Assembly (NCBI RefSeq): GCF_030503875.2
Contig: NZ_CP129968.2
Span: 2,940,001 to 3,004,000, forward strand
DNA from: Marivirga arenosa
GTDB taxonomy: Bacteria; Bacteroidota; Bacteroidia; Cytophagales; Cyclobacteriaceae
DNA: 64,000 nucleotides
Reading direction: 5' to 3'
Part shown: one piece after another, positions 57,151 to 64,000 of the stretch
How the letters are laid out: each line of letters starts with the position of its first letter
Position numbering within the stretch: position 1 is the stretch's first letter
Made by a program: the position numbers and the translations under genes
Notes under the pieces: generated by a model
What the model was told of the DNA's origin: nothing
Seen by the model: only the letters and a program-made list of their open reading frames with translations
Database searches by the model: none

Positions 57151-58269
57151 ATGAAACTACTAATTGCAGCAGTTATAGGGGTTTTAGTATTTGTGATTTT
57201 TCAAATGTTAAGGAAAGATGTAGCAAATAAAAGATCACAAAACTTCAGTATACTTTTACAAACCCTTTGGTTAATTAGATTTTTTCTGATCTATATTAAA
57301 TTAGATCTTAATGAAACCCCTGCAGCTTCTTATATCATTTATGATCAGACACTATTATTATTAGATGGCCCATTATTCTGGCTTTACACCCGGTCTTTAA
57401 TCGATTCCAAAAGATTATCAATTAAAGATTTCATTCACTTTATACCATTTATTTTACTTTTTATACTTTCTACTTTTCAACTTATAGCCGATCCGGCTAC
57501 AATCGTCAACCAGTATCAACAGGCTGTTAATAATATGCTTAATGGTTCTTCCATGGCAGATTTAGACGCCAGCATTTTTATACTTTTTGCAATGGGATTA
57601 AGTTTAATTTATATAGTTAGAGCAGTTAAAATAGCAAGAATTTATAACCGTGGATTATTAGATAGGTTTTCTACTATAGATAGCTTAAAAGCAAATTGGA
57701 TAATAAGTTTTCAGCGTTGGTGGATTGGACTATTTTTCCTTCCCCTTCTAATATATTTCATTTTGTACGTATTCCCCTTTATTTCTGCAATGTACGTTGC
57801 GGGCACTGTTTTAATCTCAATTTCGGCATTTAGTATATTTTTTAGCTCCCATCTTCTCAATCAAAATTATGCACCTCCAAAATTAGTAAAGAATAAAAAA
57901 GCAGCTGTTTCAACTTCAACAGTTAATAACAGAGATCATTTATTTGAACAACTTTCCGAACTTAAAGAAAAACTAGAAAAGGAAAAGTATTATTTAGATG
58001 AGGAATTAAGCCTCAATAAACTTTCAGATTATATTGGAATTAAACCAACTCATTTGACTGAACTCATTAAACTAAGTGAATTTGAAAATTTCTATGACTT
58101 TATAAATAGCTACCGAATAGAAGAAATAAAAGAAAAATTAATTGAGACGGATGAACAAATCATTGTAATAGCCTACCAAAACGGATTCAAAAGTAAATCT
58201 ACATTCAATAAAATTTTTAAAGAGAAGACTGGATATACGCCTAAACAGTACAGACTATCTAAAAAATAA
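57151..58269 (+). CDS. Membrane-anchored AraC-family transcriptional regulator
   Basis: A 372-residue protein with about seven membrane helices in the first 240 residues and a C-terminal AraC helix-turn-helix domain (about 268-372; LSLNKLSDYIGIKPTHLTELI, VIAYQNGFKSKSTFNKIFKEKTGYTPKQYR). Regulators of this layout are common in Bacteroidota, where the membrane part may sense a signal. It stands alone, after a terminator, just upstream of the CPBP protease gene, which it may control. The target is not known. Confidence 0.88.
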   Translation: MKLLIAAVIGVLVFVIFQMLRKDVANKRSQNFSILLQTLWLIRFFLIYIKLDLNETPAASYIIYDQTLLLLDGPLFWLYTRSLIDSKRLSIKDFIHFIPFILLFILSTFQLIADPATIVNQYQQAVNNMLNGSSMADLDASIFILFAMGLSLIYIVRAVKIARIYNRGLLDRFSTIDSLKANWIISFQRWWIGLFFLPLLIYFILYVFPFISAMYVAGTVLISISAFSIFFSSHLLNQNYAPPKLVKNKKAAVSTSTVNNRDHLFEQLSELKEKLEKEKYYLDEELSLNKLSDYIGIKPTHLTELIKLSEFENFYDFINSYRIEEIKEKLIETDEQIIVIAYQNGFKSKSTFNKIFKEKTGYTPKQYRLSKK

Positions 58270-58340
58270 GTCCGAATAAGATTAAATGGACTTTCAAAAA
58301 CTCCAATTTTATTTGGTTTGCATCATTAACAAAAATAAAA

Positions 58341-59153
58341 ATGATGAAAACTCTTTGGAAAAAAACACCTGCATGGCTGAAAGCCATAATTTTAAATCTA
58401 GTTATACTATTTCCAGTAGTTATTGCAATTCAATCTTTAATTGGATTGAATTTTCAACTACATAATGAATGGCCATGGTCCGTACCGATTGCTGCTATTT
58501 TGCTTTATGCATTTTATAAGCTAAATAAAAAGTACGCGAAATTTGATCTGCAAAAGGATGTTCAAATATCTTTTAGATTTAATATGAAAAAATCGGATAA
58601 TTGGCTCTATTTAATTGCAATATTGTTAATTGTTCAATCGATTGGCCCATTATTTTCTTACGTGTTCAACATTGACACCACGCAACAAGTAGCCTATATT
58701 CAGAGCTTTAAAGCTTTAAATTTGTTTACTGCTATTCCTGTTCTTGCATTATTAGCTTTTTGTGCAGGACTCACTGAAGAAATAGTATATAGAGGTCATA
58801 TTCAAAATGTTTTAGTTAGAAAATATAACAAATGGTTAAGCTTTAGTCTTACAGGAATCATCTTCGCAGCTTTACATTTTCTGCCGCTACCTTTAATTCT
58901 CCCATATATTATTATTTCGGTAATTTTCAGTATAGTTGCAGACCGAATGAAATCCACTGCATTGGTTATATGGGGGCATTTTTTAGTGGACCTGACCAGT
59001 TTTATGCTCATTTTGTTCTTCCCAAATTTTCTACACGAGCCTAGTGGATTAAATATACTAATTACAATAGGTATGCTGTCAATTGGAATATTTTTTCTTT
59101 TTAGACAAAACTATTCAAGCAAAAAAACATCCTTAGCGAAAGCAGCTAACTAA
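58341..59153 (+). CDS. CPBP-family intramembrane metalloprotease
   Basis: A 270-residue integral membrane protein with about eight helices. The CPBP (Abi) motif set is complete: EEIVYRG (motif 1, EExxxR), FAALHFL (motif 2, FxxxH) and GHFLVDL (motif 3). In other bacteria CPBP proteins act in prenyl-protein processing, bacteriocin immunity or membrane signalling. The cleaved substrate is not predicted. It is 71 bases after the AraC regulator, and a terminator follows. Confidence 0.9.
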   Translation: MMKTLWKKTPAWLKAIILNLVILFPVVIAIQSLIGLNFQLHNEWPWSVPIAAILLYAFYKLNKKYAKFDLQKDVQISFRFNMKKSDNWLYLIAILLIVQSIGPLFSYVFNIDTTQQVAYIQSFKALNLFTAIPVLALLAFCAGLTEEIVYRGHIQNVLVRKYNKWLSFSLTGIIFAALHFLPLPLILPYIIISVIFSIVADRMKSTALVIWGHFLVDLTSFMLILFFPNFLHEPSGLNILITIGMLSIGIFFLFRQNYSSKKTSLAKAAN

Positions 59154-59167
59154 TAATTAAAAAAATT

Positions 59168-59206
59168 AAAGGAGAGATTTAAGGATACCTGCGCCATCTC
59201 TCCTTT
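59168..59206 (+). terminator. Intrinsic terminator after CPBP gene
   Basis: AAAGGAGAGAT and ATCTCTCCTTT form an 11-bp perfect stem with a 17-base loop, just past the protease stop codon. Confidence 0.75.
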
Positions 59207-59243
59207 CATAACTTCCTCTAAATTCAAACTTTAATAAGGTAAC

Positions 59244-60122
59244 ATGAATAATAATTACAATATTTTACGGCTTTCTGACGGAAGAAATCTAGCCTTTAAT
59301 GAATATGGAGATTTGAATGGATATCCTATAATTGCCCTACATGGTTTACCTGGCTCCAGAATATGGTTTAAAGTGGAGGATGAAATAAGTAAATCTTTAG
59401 GCATACGATTGATTACAATTGACAGACCTGGATTTGGAAATAGTACCCCAAGTGCTGATGTCTCATTTATGAATTTCAGTAAAGATATCATGGAACTTAT
59501 CCATTTTTACGGATATTCCAAAGTCTCTATACTGGGTCTGTCAGGTGGTGGTGTATTTGCTTTAGCCGTAGCAAGCATGAACTCCCCCCTCATCCAAAGA
59601 TGTGGAATAGTTTCTACAGTAGGCAAATTTAAGAAAGGTAAGCCTCCAAAACATATGGCATCTGAAAACAAAATGATCTTCAGATTGGCTAAGCAATTTC
59701 CTTGGTTGCTTAAAAAGCTACTGAACGCGCAGAAAAATGTAATAGATAATCATCCAGATCGCTACATAAATTCAATTATATCCAATACCAAGCATCTTTG
59801 TAGGGCTGATAAATTAATAATTGAAAATAAGGATAATGCGGAACTTTTACTTTTACACATGAGAGAAGCATTTAAAAACGGAGTTCAGGCTGCAACAACA
59901 GAAGCAAAACTATTTACAAAGAGCTGGGACTTCTGCATAAAAGACATTAAAACAAAAATAGAGCTATGGCATGGCATGGAAGATACTTTATCTCCCATTC
60001 AACCACTTGCGCAGCTCGGTAATGAACTCCAAAATTGCACCAAACACTTTATTAAAGGTAAGGGGCATTATCTAACTGAAGACCCTGAAATATGGAGGAA
60101 AATCCTTCTGTCCTTAAAATAA
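59244..60122 (+). CDS. Alpha/beta hydrolase
   Basis: A 292-residue cytoplasmic alpha/beta-fold hydrolase. The oxyanion segment is ALHGLPGSRIW, the nucleophile S100 is in GLSGGG, the acid is in HGMEDTLSP and the histidine in GKGHYLTED. The closest look-alikes are epoxide hydrolase or prolyl-aminopeptidase relatives, but the substrate is unassigned. It is related only in fold to the broken alpha/beta hydrolase at 53.3 kb. The lipocalin-like gene follows after 43 bases. Confidence 0.87.
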   Translation: MNNNYNILRLSDGRNLAFNEYGDLNGYPIIALHGLPGSRIWFKVEDEISKSLGIRLITIDRPGFGNSTPSADVSFMNFSKDIMELIHFYGYSKVSILGLSGGGVFALAVASMNSPLIQRCGIVSTVGKFKKGKPPKHMASENKMIFRLAKQFPWLLKKLLNAQKNVIDNHPDRYINSIISNTKHLCRADKLIIENKDNAELLLLHMREAFKNGVQAATTEAKLFTKSWDFCIKDIKTKIELWHGMEDTLSPIQPLAQLGNELQNCTKHFIKGKGHYLTEDPEIWRKILLSLK

Positions 60123-60165
60123 TATTAAGATAATTTAATATACTTAAAGCTAAACATTCAACATT

Positions 60166-60585
60166 ATGAAATACATCCTAACCGTAATAATACTAGGTAC
60201 AATCATTCAATCTGAACCAAAAATTGAAGGAAAATGGAAAATTCAATCTTATGGAGCAATTGATAATATAAAGCTTTCTCCTGCTTATACATTTGGAGAC
60301 CCTGATACAAAAGAACAAATTGATGAATTATTCAGGCTCATGCTAGAAAAAGGAGAATATCATTTTCAAAATGATACACTTATTTATACAGATATTGAAA
60401 AACAAAAATTAGTAAAAAGAAGGGCTATCTATAAAAATAAGGATGGTATCCTTACTATTACCGAAATCGATAGACCATATGAAAGGCAAGCAGAAATTTA
60501 TCACCTCTCAAATGATTCCCTTATTGTCTTACCAATTATTGAGGGGAAAAGCGGATCAAAATTGATTTTCAAAAAAGTAAAATGA
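60166..60585 (+). CDS. Small secreted lipocalin-like protein
   Basis: A 139-residue protein with an N-terminal hydrophobic segment (ILTVIILGTIIQS) and a body with GKWKIQSYG near the start and strands ending GSKLIFKKVK. Residues 58-139 are homologous to the broken fragment near 54.0 kb. This is the typical short lipocalin-like (DUF-type) form; ligand unknown. A TAATTTTG element lies in the downstream gap, before the next gene. Confidence 0.7.
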   Translation: MKYILTVIILGTIIQSEPKIEGKWKIQSYGAIDNIKLSPAYTFGDPDTKEQIDELFRLMLEKGEYHFQNDTLIYTDIEKQKLVKRRAIYKNKDGILTITEIDRPYERQAEIYHLSNDSLIVLPIIEGKSGSKLIFKKVK

Positions 60586-60658
60586 TATTTTGATAATGAG
60601 CCTAAAAGAAAGCGGTGGGTGGTTTACATTTATACAATTACAGAAGTTTGTAGATCTT

Positions 60659-60666
60659 TAATTTTG
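60659..60666 (+). promoter_or_regulatory. Candidate -7 promoter element of serine hydrolase at 60687
   Basis: TAATTTTG matches TAnnTTTG and ends 20 bases before the start codon. No -33 box is evident. Confidence 0.4.
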
Positions 60667-60686
60667 CAAGAAAATAATACTAAATC

Positions 60687-61994
60687 ATGAAAGTAAAATC
60701 TGTAATACTTCTTGCATTTGTTGGCTTATCACTTGTTTACTGTAAGGAAGACAGAGAGTCCGATAATAAGATAAACCAACCAACAAGCTTTACTATACTA
60801 GATACATACATGACTGCCTTAACTGACCTAAAGCAGTTCAATGGTGTACTTTTAGTTGAAGATAGTGCAGGCCATGTTTTCTCAAAGGCATACAATATAG
60901 AAGCGGAAATTCCTACTTTAAAAGTAAGTGTGCAGCATCAATTTGACCTTCGCTCTATAGCAAAACTATTTGCAAAAGCTTCCCTAGTAAAACTTGAACA
61001 TGAAGGAAAGTTAGCATTTGATCAAAAGCTTTCTGATTTTTTCCCTGAATTCCCACGAGGCGATGAAATTACCATTGATCAATTGATGCATCACCAATCT
61101 GGTTTAGGGAGAGAGTTTAAAAATTATGAAGGAAAAGGAATTGACCTATCACCTGAACAAGTAGTCGAATTAGCTCATCAAGAAAAATTGGAGTTTGAAC
61201 CTGGGTCAGATTCTCGTTATTCTAACATAGGTTTTCAACTTTTATACAAGATCATTGGGGAAAAATCGGGAGGAACATATGCAAATTATTTAAGAAATAA
61301 TTTTTTCGATCCTCTTAAAATGAAAAATTCCGGTAGCCATTATTTAGACCCCAAAGGTCAATTAAATAAATATGCTTTTGGACATACTGAAAAGAATGAT
61401 TCTATTCAATTGGTAGGGGAAGATGAATCTGATATGCAACAAGGACATACTTTTTCAACGGTGGAAGACATGAAAAAATTTCTTGACTTCATTACAGAAA
61501 ATAAGCTCTATAATGAGTTAGCTGAAGATAACATCATCACTCATGCCGGAGGAACCAAAGGTAAAAGAGCATGGGTTTATACAGATTTACAAAAAGGATA
61601 TAAAATTATATTCCTAGCGAATTATGACAATATCCCCTTTTCAAATCTAACCAAAGATCTCATCTCAATTATGGATGGAGGTGATGTGGAAATACCAAAG
61701 GAAGTGAACAGAAAAGCTATTGAAGTTCCATCATCAATATTAGAAAAATATGTGGGCACTTATGATTTCGTAGATGCGGGTCATATCGTGATATCGGTAA
61801 AACTTGAAGAAGGCAAACTAAATGCCTATCAAAAAGGGAATTTTGCAGGTGAATTAATTCCTGAAAATGATTCTACTTTTTTCTGGGATCCGAAAAGTAA
61901 GGAGTCGTTTATTTTTACCAAGGATAAAGAGGGTAATTCTATTGCCTTAATGGATTTTCAAGGAGTTAGGTGGCAAGGTATTTTAATTGAATAG
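60687..61994 (+). CDS. Serine hydrolase (beta-lactamase family), lipoprotein
   Basis: A 435-residue lipoprotein (Cys19 in LSLVYC). The beta-lactamase-like core has S90-I-A-K93, YSNIGFQLL and a third motif HAGGTKG. The middle motif HHQSGL is the usual family mark. A C-terminal domain from about residue 345 (VPSSILEKYVGTYDFVD) is the DUF3471/lipocalin-like add-on seen in this family. It is a relative, not a recent copy, of the protein at 55076. The substrate is unknown (esterase, peptidase or amidase are all possible). Confidence 0.88.
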   Translation: MKVKSVILLAFVGLSLVYCKEDRESDNKINQPTSFTILDTYMTALTDLKQFNGVLLVEDSAGHVFSKAYNIEAEIPTLKVSVQHQFDLRSIAKLFAKASLVKLEHEGKLAFDQKLSDFFPEFPRGDEITIDQLMHHQSGLGREFKNYEGKGIDLSPEQVVELAHQEKLEFEPGSDSRYSNIGFQLLYKIIGEKSGGTYANYLRNNFFDPLKMKNSGSHYLDPKGQLNKYAFGHTEKNDSIQLVGEDESDMQQGHTFSTVEDMKKFLDFITENKLYNELAEDNIITHAGGTKGKRAWVYTDLQKGYKIIFLANYDNIPFSNLTKDLISIMDGGDVEIPKEVNRKAIEVPSSILEKYVGTYDFVDAGHIVISVKLEEGKLNAYQKGNFAGELIPENDSTFFWDPKSKESFIFTKDKEGNSIALMDFQGVRWQGILIE

Positions 61995-62014
61995 TCAGTT
62001 GGTTTAATATTGTC

Positions 62015-62037
62015 AAGGTGTCTTTACGGCACCTTTT
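62015..62037 (+). terminator. Weak possible terminator after the second serine hydrolase
   Basis: AAGGTG and CACCTT pair around a 9-base loop and are followed by a short T-run. The stem is short, so the call is uncertain. The rest of the gap before 62218 shows no gene. Confidence 0.4.
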
Positions 62038-62217
62038 ATTAAGCATTTTATAAATTGCGATACAATAACCTCGCTTAAATAGTCTCAAATACCCATATAA
62101 GACTTAAAGTATTTCAGCATATAACAAACTCGACCTTTATTTGAAACACATTATGTCGGAAACTAACCATCAATGAGAGGATTCCCAATGTAAAATACTA
62201 CATTAATTATAAACAAA

Positions 62218-63330
62218 ATGAAAAATTTCACAATACTACTCGTTCTTTTCCTATTTGGAATAATTTCCGCTTGTAAAGAAGATCCTCAAGCATTACTCAG
62301 AGAAGCAACGGATAAATTAAAGAGTAGCAAAAGTGTTCAATATCAGCAAACAGGCCTTTTTCCTAATCCTTCAGGACAAATTGATACCATTAATACAGTT
62401 TCAACTTTTGTTAAAAAAGGTTTAAATGCTTATGATTATGATTTTGTTATTAAAAGCGATCTTGGTGGTCTTATACAAATAGACGGAGAATGGAAATTAA
62501 TCAACCAGTATACAAAGCAGGTTGTAAAATATCCAGAGAATAGAGCTGAAATATGGGAAACGCAAAAAAAATCTTCACCAAACTTTAAGCATTCACCACT
62601 TGTCATGTTACAAGAAAAAGACTGGGTCTATCTAAGGGACACTGTATTGAATAATAATTCTCTAAAGAATTATTTCTTTGTAGAAAATGACAAAGTGGTT
62701 GATGGTAACAAAGTTTATACAGAACAGCATATTTTTATCAATCCTCAAACCAAATTAGTAGAGAGATGGGCGCGCTTAAATTACTATAAGAATAAATTAT
62801 CGCAGATACGGATTGTTATTTATTCAAACTATATTTTAAGCTCAACTCCAGAAAAATTAACTTTTACAAATCCTCCCGGATACACATCAACTGTATATAC
62901 AGGAAAAAAAGTTATAAAACACCTAGAGGTAGGCCAAGAAGCTCCTTTCTTTAAAATCGATGATCTTCAAAATAAAGAAATTGATTTAGAAGACTACCGA
63001 GGTAAAAAAATTCTATTAAACTTTTCTAGTGTTGGCTGTGGTTATTGTAAAGATGCCCTTCAATTGATGAATGCAAATGATTACAAATTGGCAGATAATA
63101 TTCAAGCTTTCTATTTATCCATTCAAGATCAAAACCAGCTTGATAAAGTAAAATATTATTTCGAAAAGATGCCGATATCGTATCCTGTCATTCCTGAAGC
63201 TGATAAAATTGCGGAATTATATGGTGCTGCCTCCACACCTAACTTTTTTCTAATAGATGAAGAGGGTCTCATTGAAAAGGTAGTAATCGGATTTGATAAA
63301 GATTTCTTAATGACTTTAGCAGAAAATTAA
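62218..63330 (+). CDS. TlpA-like thioredoxin-domain lipoprotein
   Basis: A 370-residue lipoprotein (Cys19 in GIISACK). The first 230 residues form an unassigned beta-rich domain similar to those of outer-membrane lipoprotein sorting proteins. From about 238 it is a TlpA-like redoxin with the active site C274-G-Y-C277, preceded by KKILLNFSSVG. The cis-proline region is GAASTPNFFLI. It is expected to work as a periplasmic thiol reductase or redox sensor, for example in protein maturation. It stands alone between the second serine hydrolase and the leucine-rich-repeat gene. Confidence 0.88.
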   Translation: MKNFTILLVLFLFGIISACKEDPQALLREATDKLKSSKSVQYQQTGLFPNPSGQIDTINTVSTFVKKGLNAYDYDFVIKSDLGGLIQIDGEWKLINQYTKQVVKYPENRAEIWETQKKSSPNFKHSPLVMLQEKDWVYLRDTVLNNNSLKNYFFVENDKVVDGNKVYTEQHIFINPQTKLVERWARLNYYKNKLSQIRIVIYSNYILSSTPEKLTFTNPPGYTSTVYTGKKVIKHLEVGQEAPFFKIDDLQNKEIDLEDYRGKKILLNFSSVGCGYCKDALQLMNANDYKLADNIQAFYLSIQDQNQLDKVKYYFEKMPISYPVIPEADKIAELYGAASTPNFFLIDEEGLIEKVVIGFDKDFLMTLAEN

Positions 63331-63445
63331 TATGAGTAATCAATTTTTACAATTTATTGAAAATGAAATTAATTGAAATTAAAGTTTTGATGACCTATTC
63401 TTTTCTAGGATAGTAACCTTTTTAATTATTTAAAAATCTCAGTAT

Positions 63446-64000
63446 ATGAAGTCAATAATAAAATTCTTTTATACGGTACTATTATGCTATTACCCCTCCA
63501 TTATTTTTAGCCAAATCAATACGAATGATTCTCTGGCTTTAGTACAATTATACCATTCAACAAATGGTGACAATTGGAATAATAATAATAATTGGCTCAC
63601 TGGAAATGTTGATTCCTGGTATGGAATTTATGTTATAGATAACAGAGTAAAACAAATTAATTTATTGGCTAATAATCTTGTAGGTGAGATCCCTGAGGAG
63701 ATAACTAATTTAGTCGAAATCACCAATATCACATTGGATCAAAATACATTAAGCGGTATAATTCCATCAAGTATAAATAAGCTTACTCAACTCGAGATTC
63801 TGTCGCTTCAGCGAAATCAAATAAGTGGAGAAATCCCAAGCTCTATAGGAGATTGTACTGAATTAGTAGTTCTAAGTCTTGGGAATAATGAATTAACAAG
63901 TAGTATTCCACAAACGATTGGCAAGCTTAATAAGCTAACAAGCCTAGGACTAGAAGTGAATCAATTGAATGGCTCTTTACCTGAAGAAATAGGAAATCTG
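63446..64000 (+). CDS. Leucine-rich-repeat secreted protein (partial, cut by window end)
   Basis: 185 codons are seen. A signal peptide (1-23, ending YYPSIIFSQ) is followed by a segment similar to plant-type LRR caps (TNGDNWNNNNNWL) and at least four repeats of the form LxxNxLxGxIPxxI (for example LLANNLVGEIPEEI, LQRNQISGEIPSSI). The protein is likely exported and surface bound. It continues past the end of the window, so the C-terminus, which may hold a T9SS sorting signal, is not visible. Confidence 0.87.
   Translation, partial: MKSIIKFFYTVLLCYYPSIIFSQINTNDSLALVQLYHSTNGDNWNNNNNWLTGNVDSWYGIYVIDNRVKQINLLANNLVGEIPEEITNLVEITNITLDQNTLSGIIPSSINKLTQLEILSLQRNQISGEIPSSIGDCTELVVLSLGNNELTSSIPQTIGKLNKLTSLGLEVNQLNGSLPEEIGNL

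Overview
The window looks like chromosome of a low-GC (roughly one-third G+C) member of the Bacteroidota, most likely a marine Cytophagales of the Marivirga type. The reasons are the type IX secretion (T9SS) sorting domains of both A and B type, a PorP/SprF protein, a SusC/SusD pair, several TonB-dependent receptors with carboxypeptidase-like N-terminal domains, two DUF4249 proteins, many short lipoproteins, Bacteroidetes-type -7 elements (TAnnTTTG) and an absence of clear Shine-Dalgarno sequences. The genus is an inference. I saw no rRNA, tRNA, CRISPR array, transposase or integrase.

Layout. 0-6.3 kb: a housekeeping run (FAH-family hydrolase, M23 peptidase, Bcp peroxiredoxin, and a transketolase split into two subunits with a von Willebrand A gene between the halves). 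6.3-12.7 kb: polyprenyl diphosphate synthase, a monooxygenase-fold protein, an alpha/beta hydrolase, a small lipoprotein and a large sortilin/BNR-repeat T9SS cargo. 12.9-17.6 kb: a SusD gene and a SusC gene that carries two in-frame TAA codons. 17.8-24.9 kb: mixed small genes (A-type Fe-S protein, DUF7935-like protein, NTF2-like protein, TonB receptor, DUF1232, thioredoxin-fold, NAD(P)-binding, D-aminoacyl-tRNA deacylase). 24.9-32.1 kb: an operon-like block of a TonB receptor with an STN domain, two DUF4249 lipoproteins and an MG2/plug-like protein. 32.2-42.4 kb: an MMPL/RND transporter, photolyase, aconitase and pyruvate carboxylase, all on the minus strand.

42.6-56.2 kb is the most interesting part. 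A segment of about 1,014 bp, almost identical in both copies, occurs as direct repeats at 42630-43644 and 54267-55280. The left copy has an intact LytTR regulator and a cut-off serine hydrolase. The right copy has a LytTR regulator without its start and an intact serine hydrolase. This is the footprint expected when a circular DNA carrying an internal fragment integrates by a single crossover. Between the repeats lie a 2,156-residue T9SS type B adhesin with exact 300-bp repeats, a PorP/SprF protein fused to an OmpA peptidoglycan-binding domain, a lipoprotein, and broken remnants of S41 peptidase, alpha/beta hydrolase and lipocalin-like genes at the two edges. The adhesin, PorP/SprF-OmpA and lipoprotein genes look like a self-contained surface-display module.

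56.2-64 kb: a cluster of secreted or lipoprotein hydrolases and lipocalin-like proteins with a membrane-anchored AraC regulator, a CPBP protease, a TlpA-type redoxin lipoprotein and the start of a leucine-rich-repeat protein cut by the window end.
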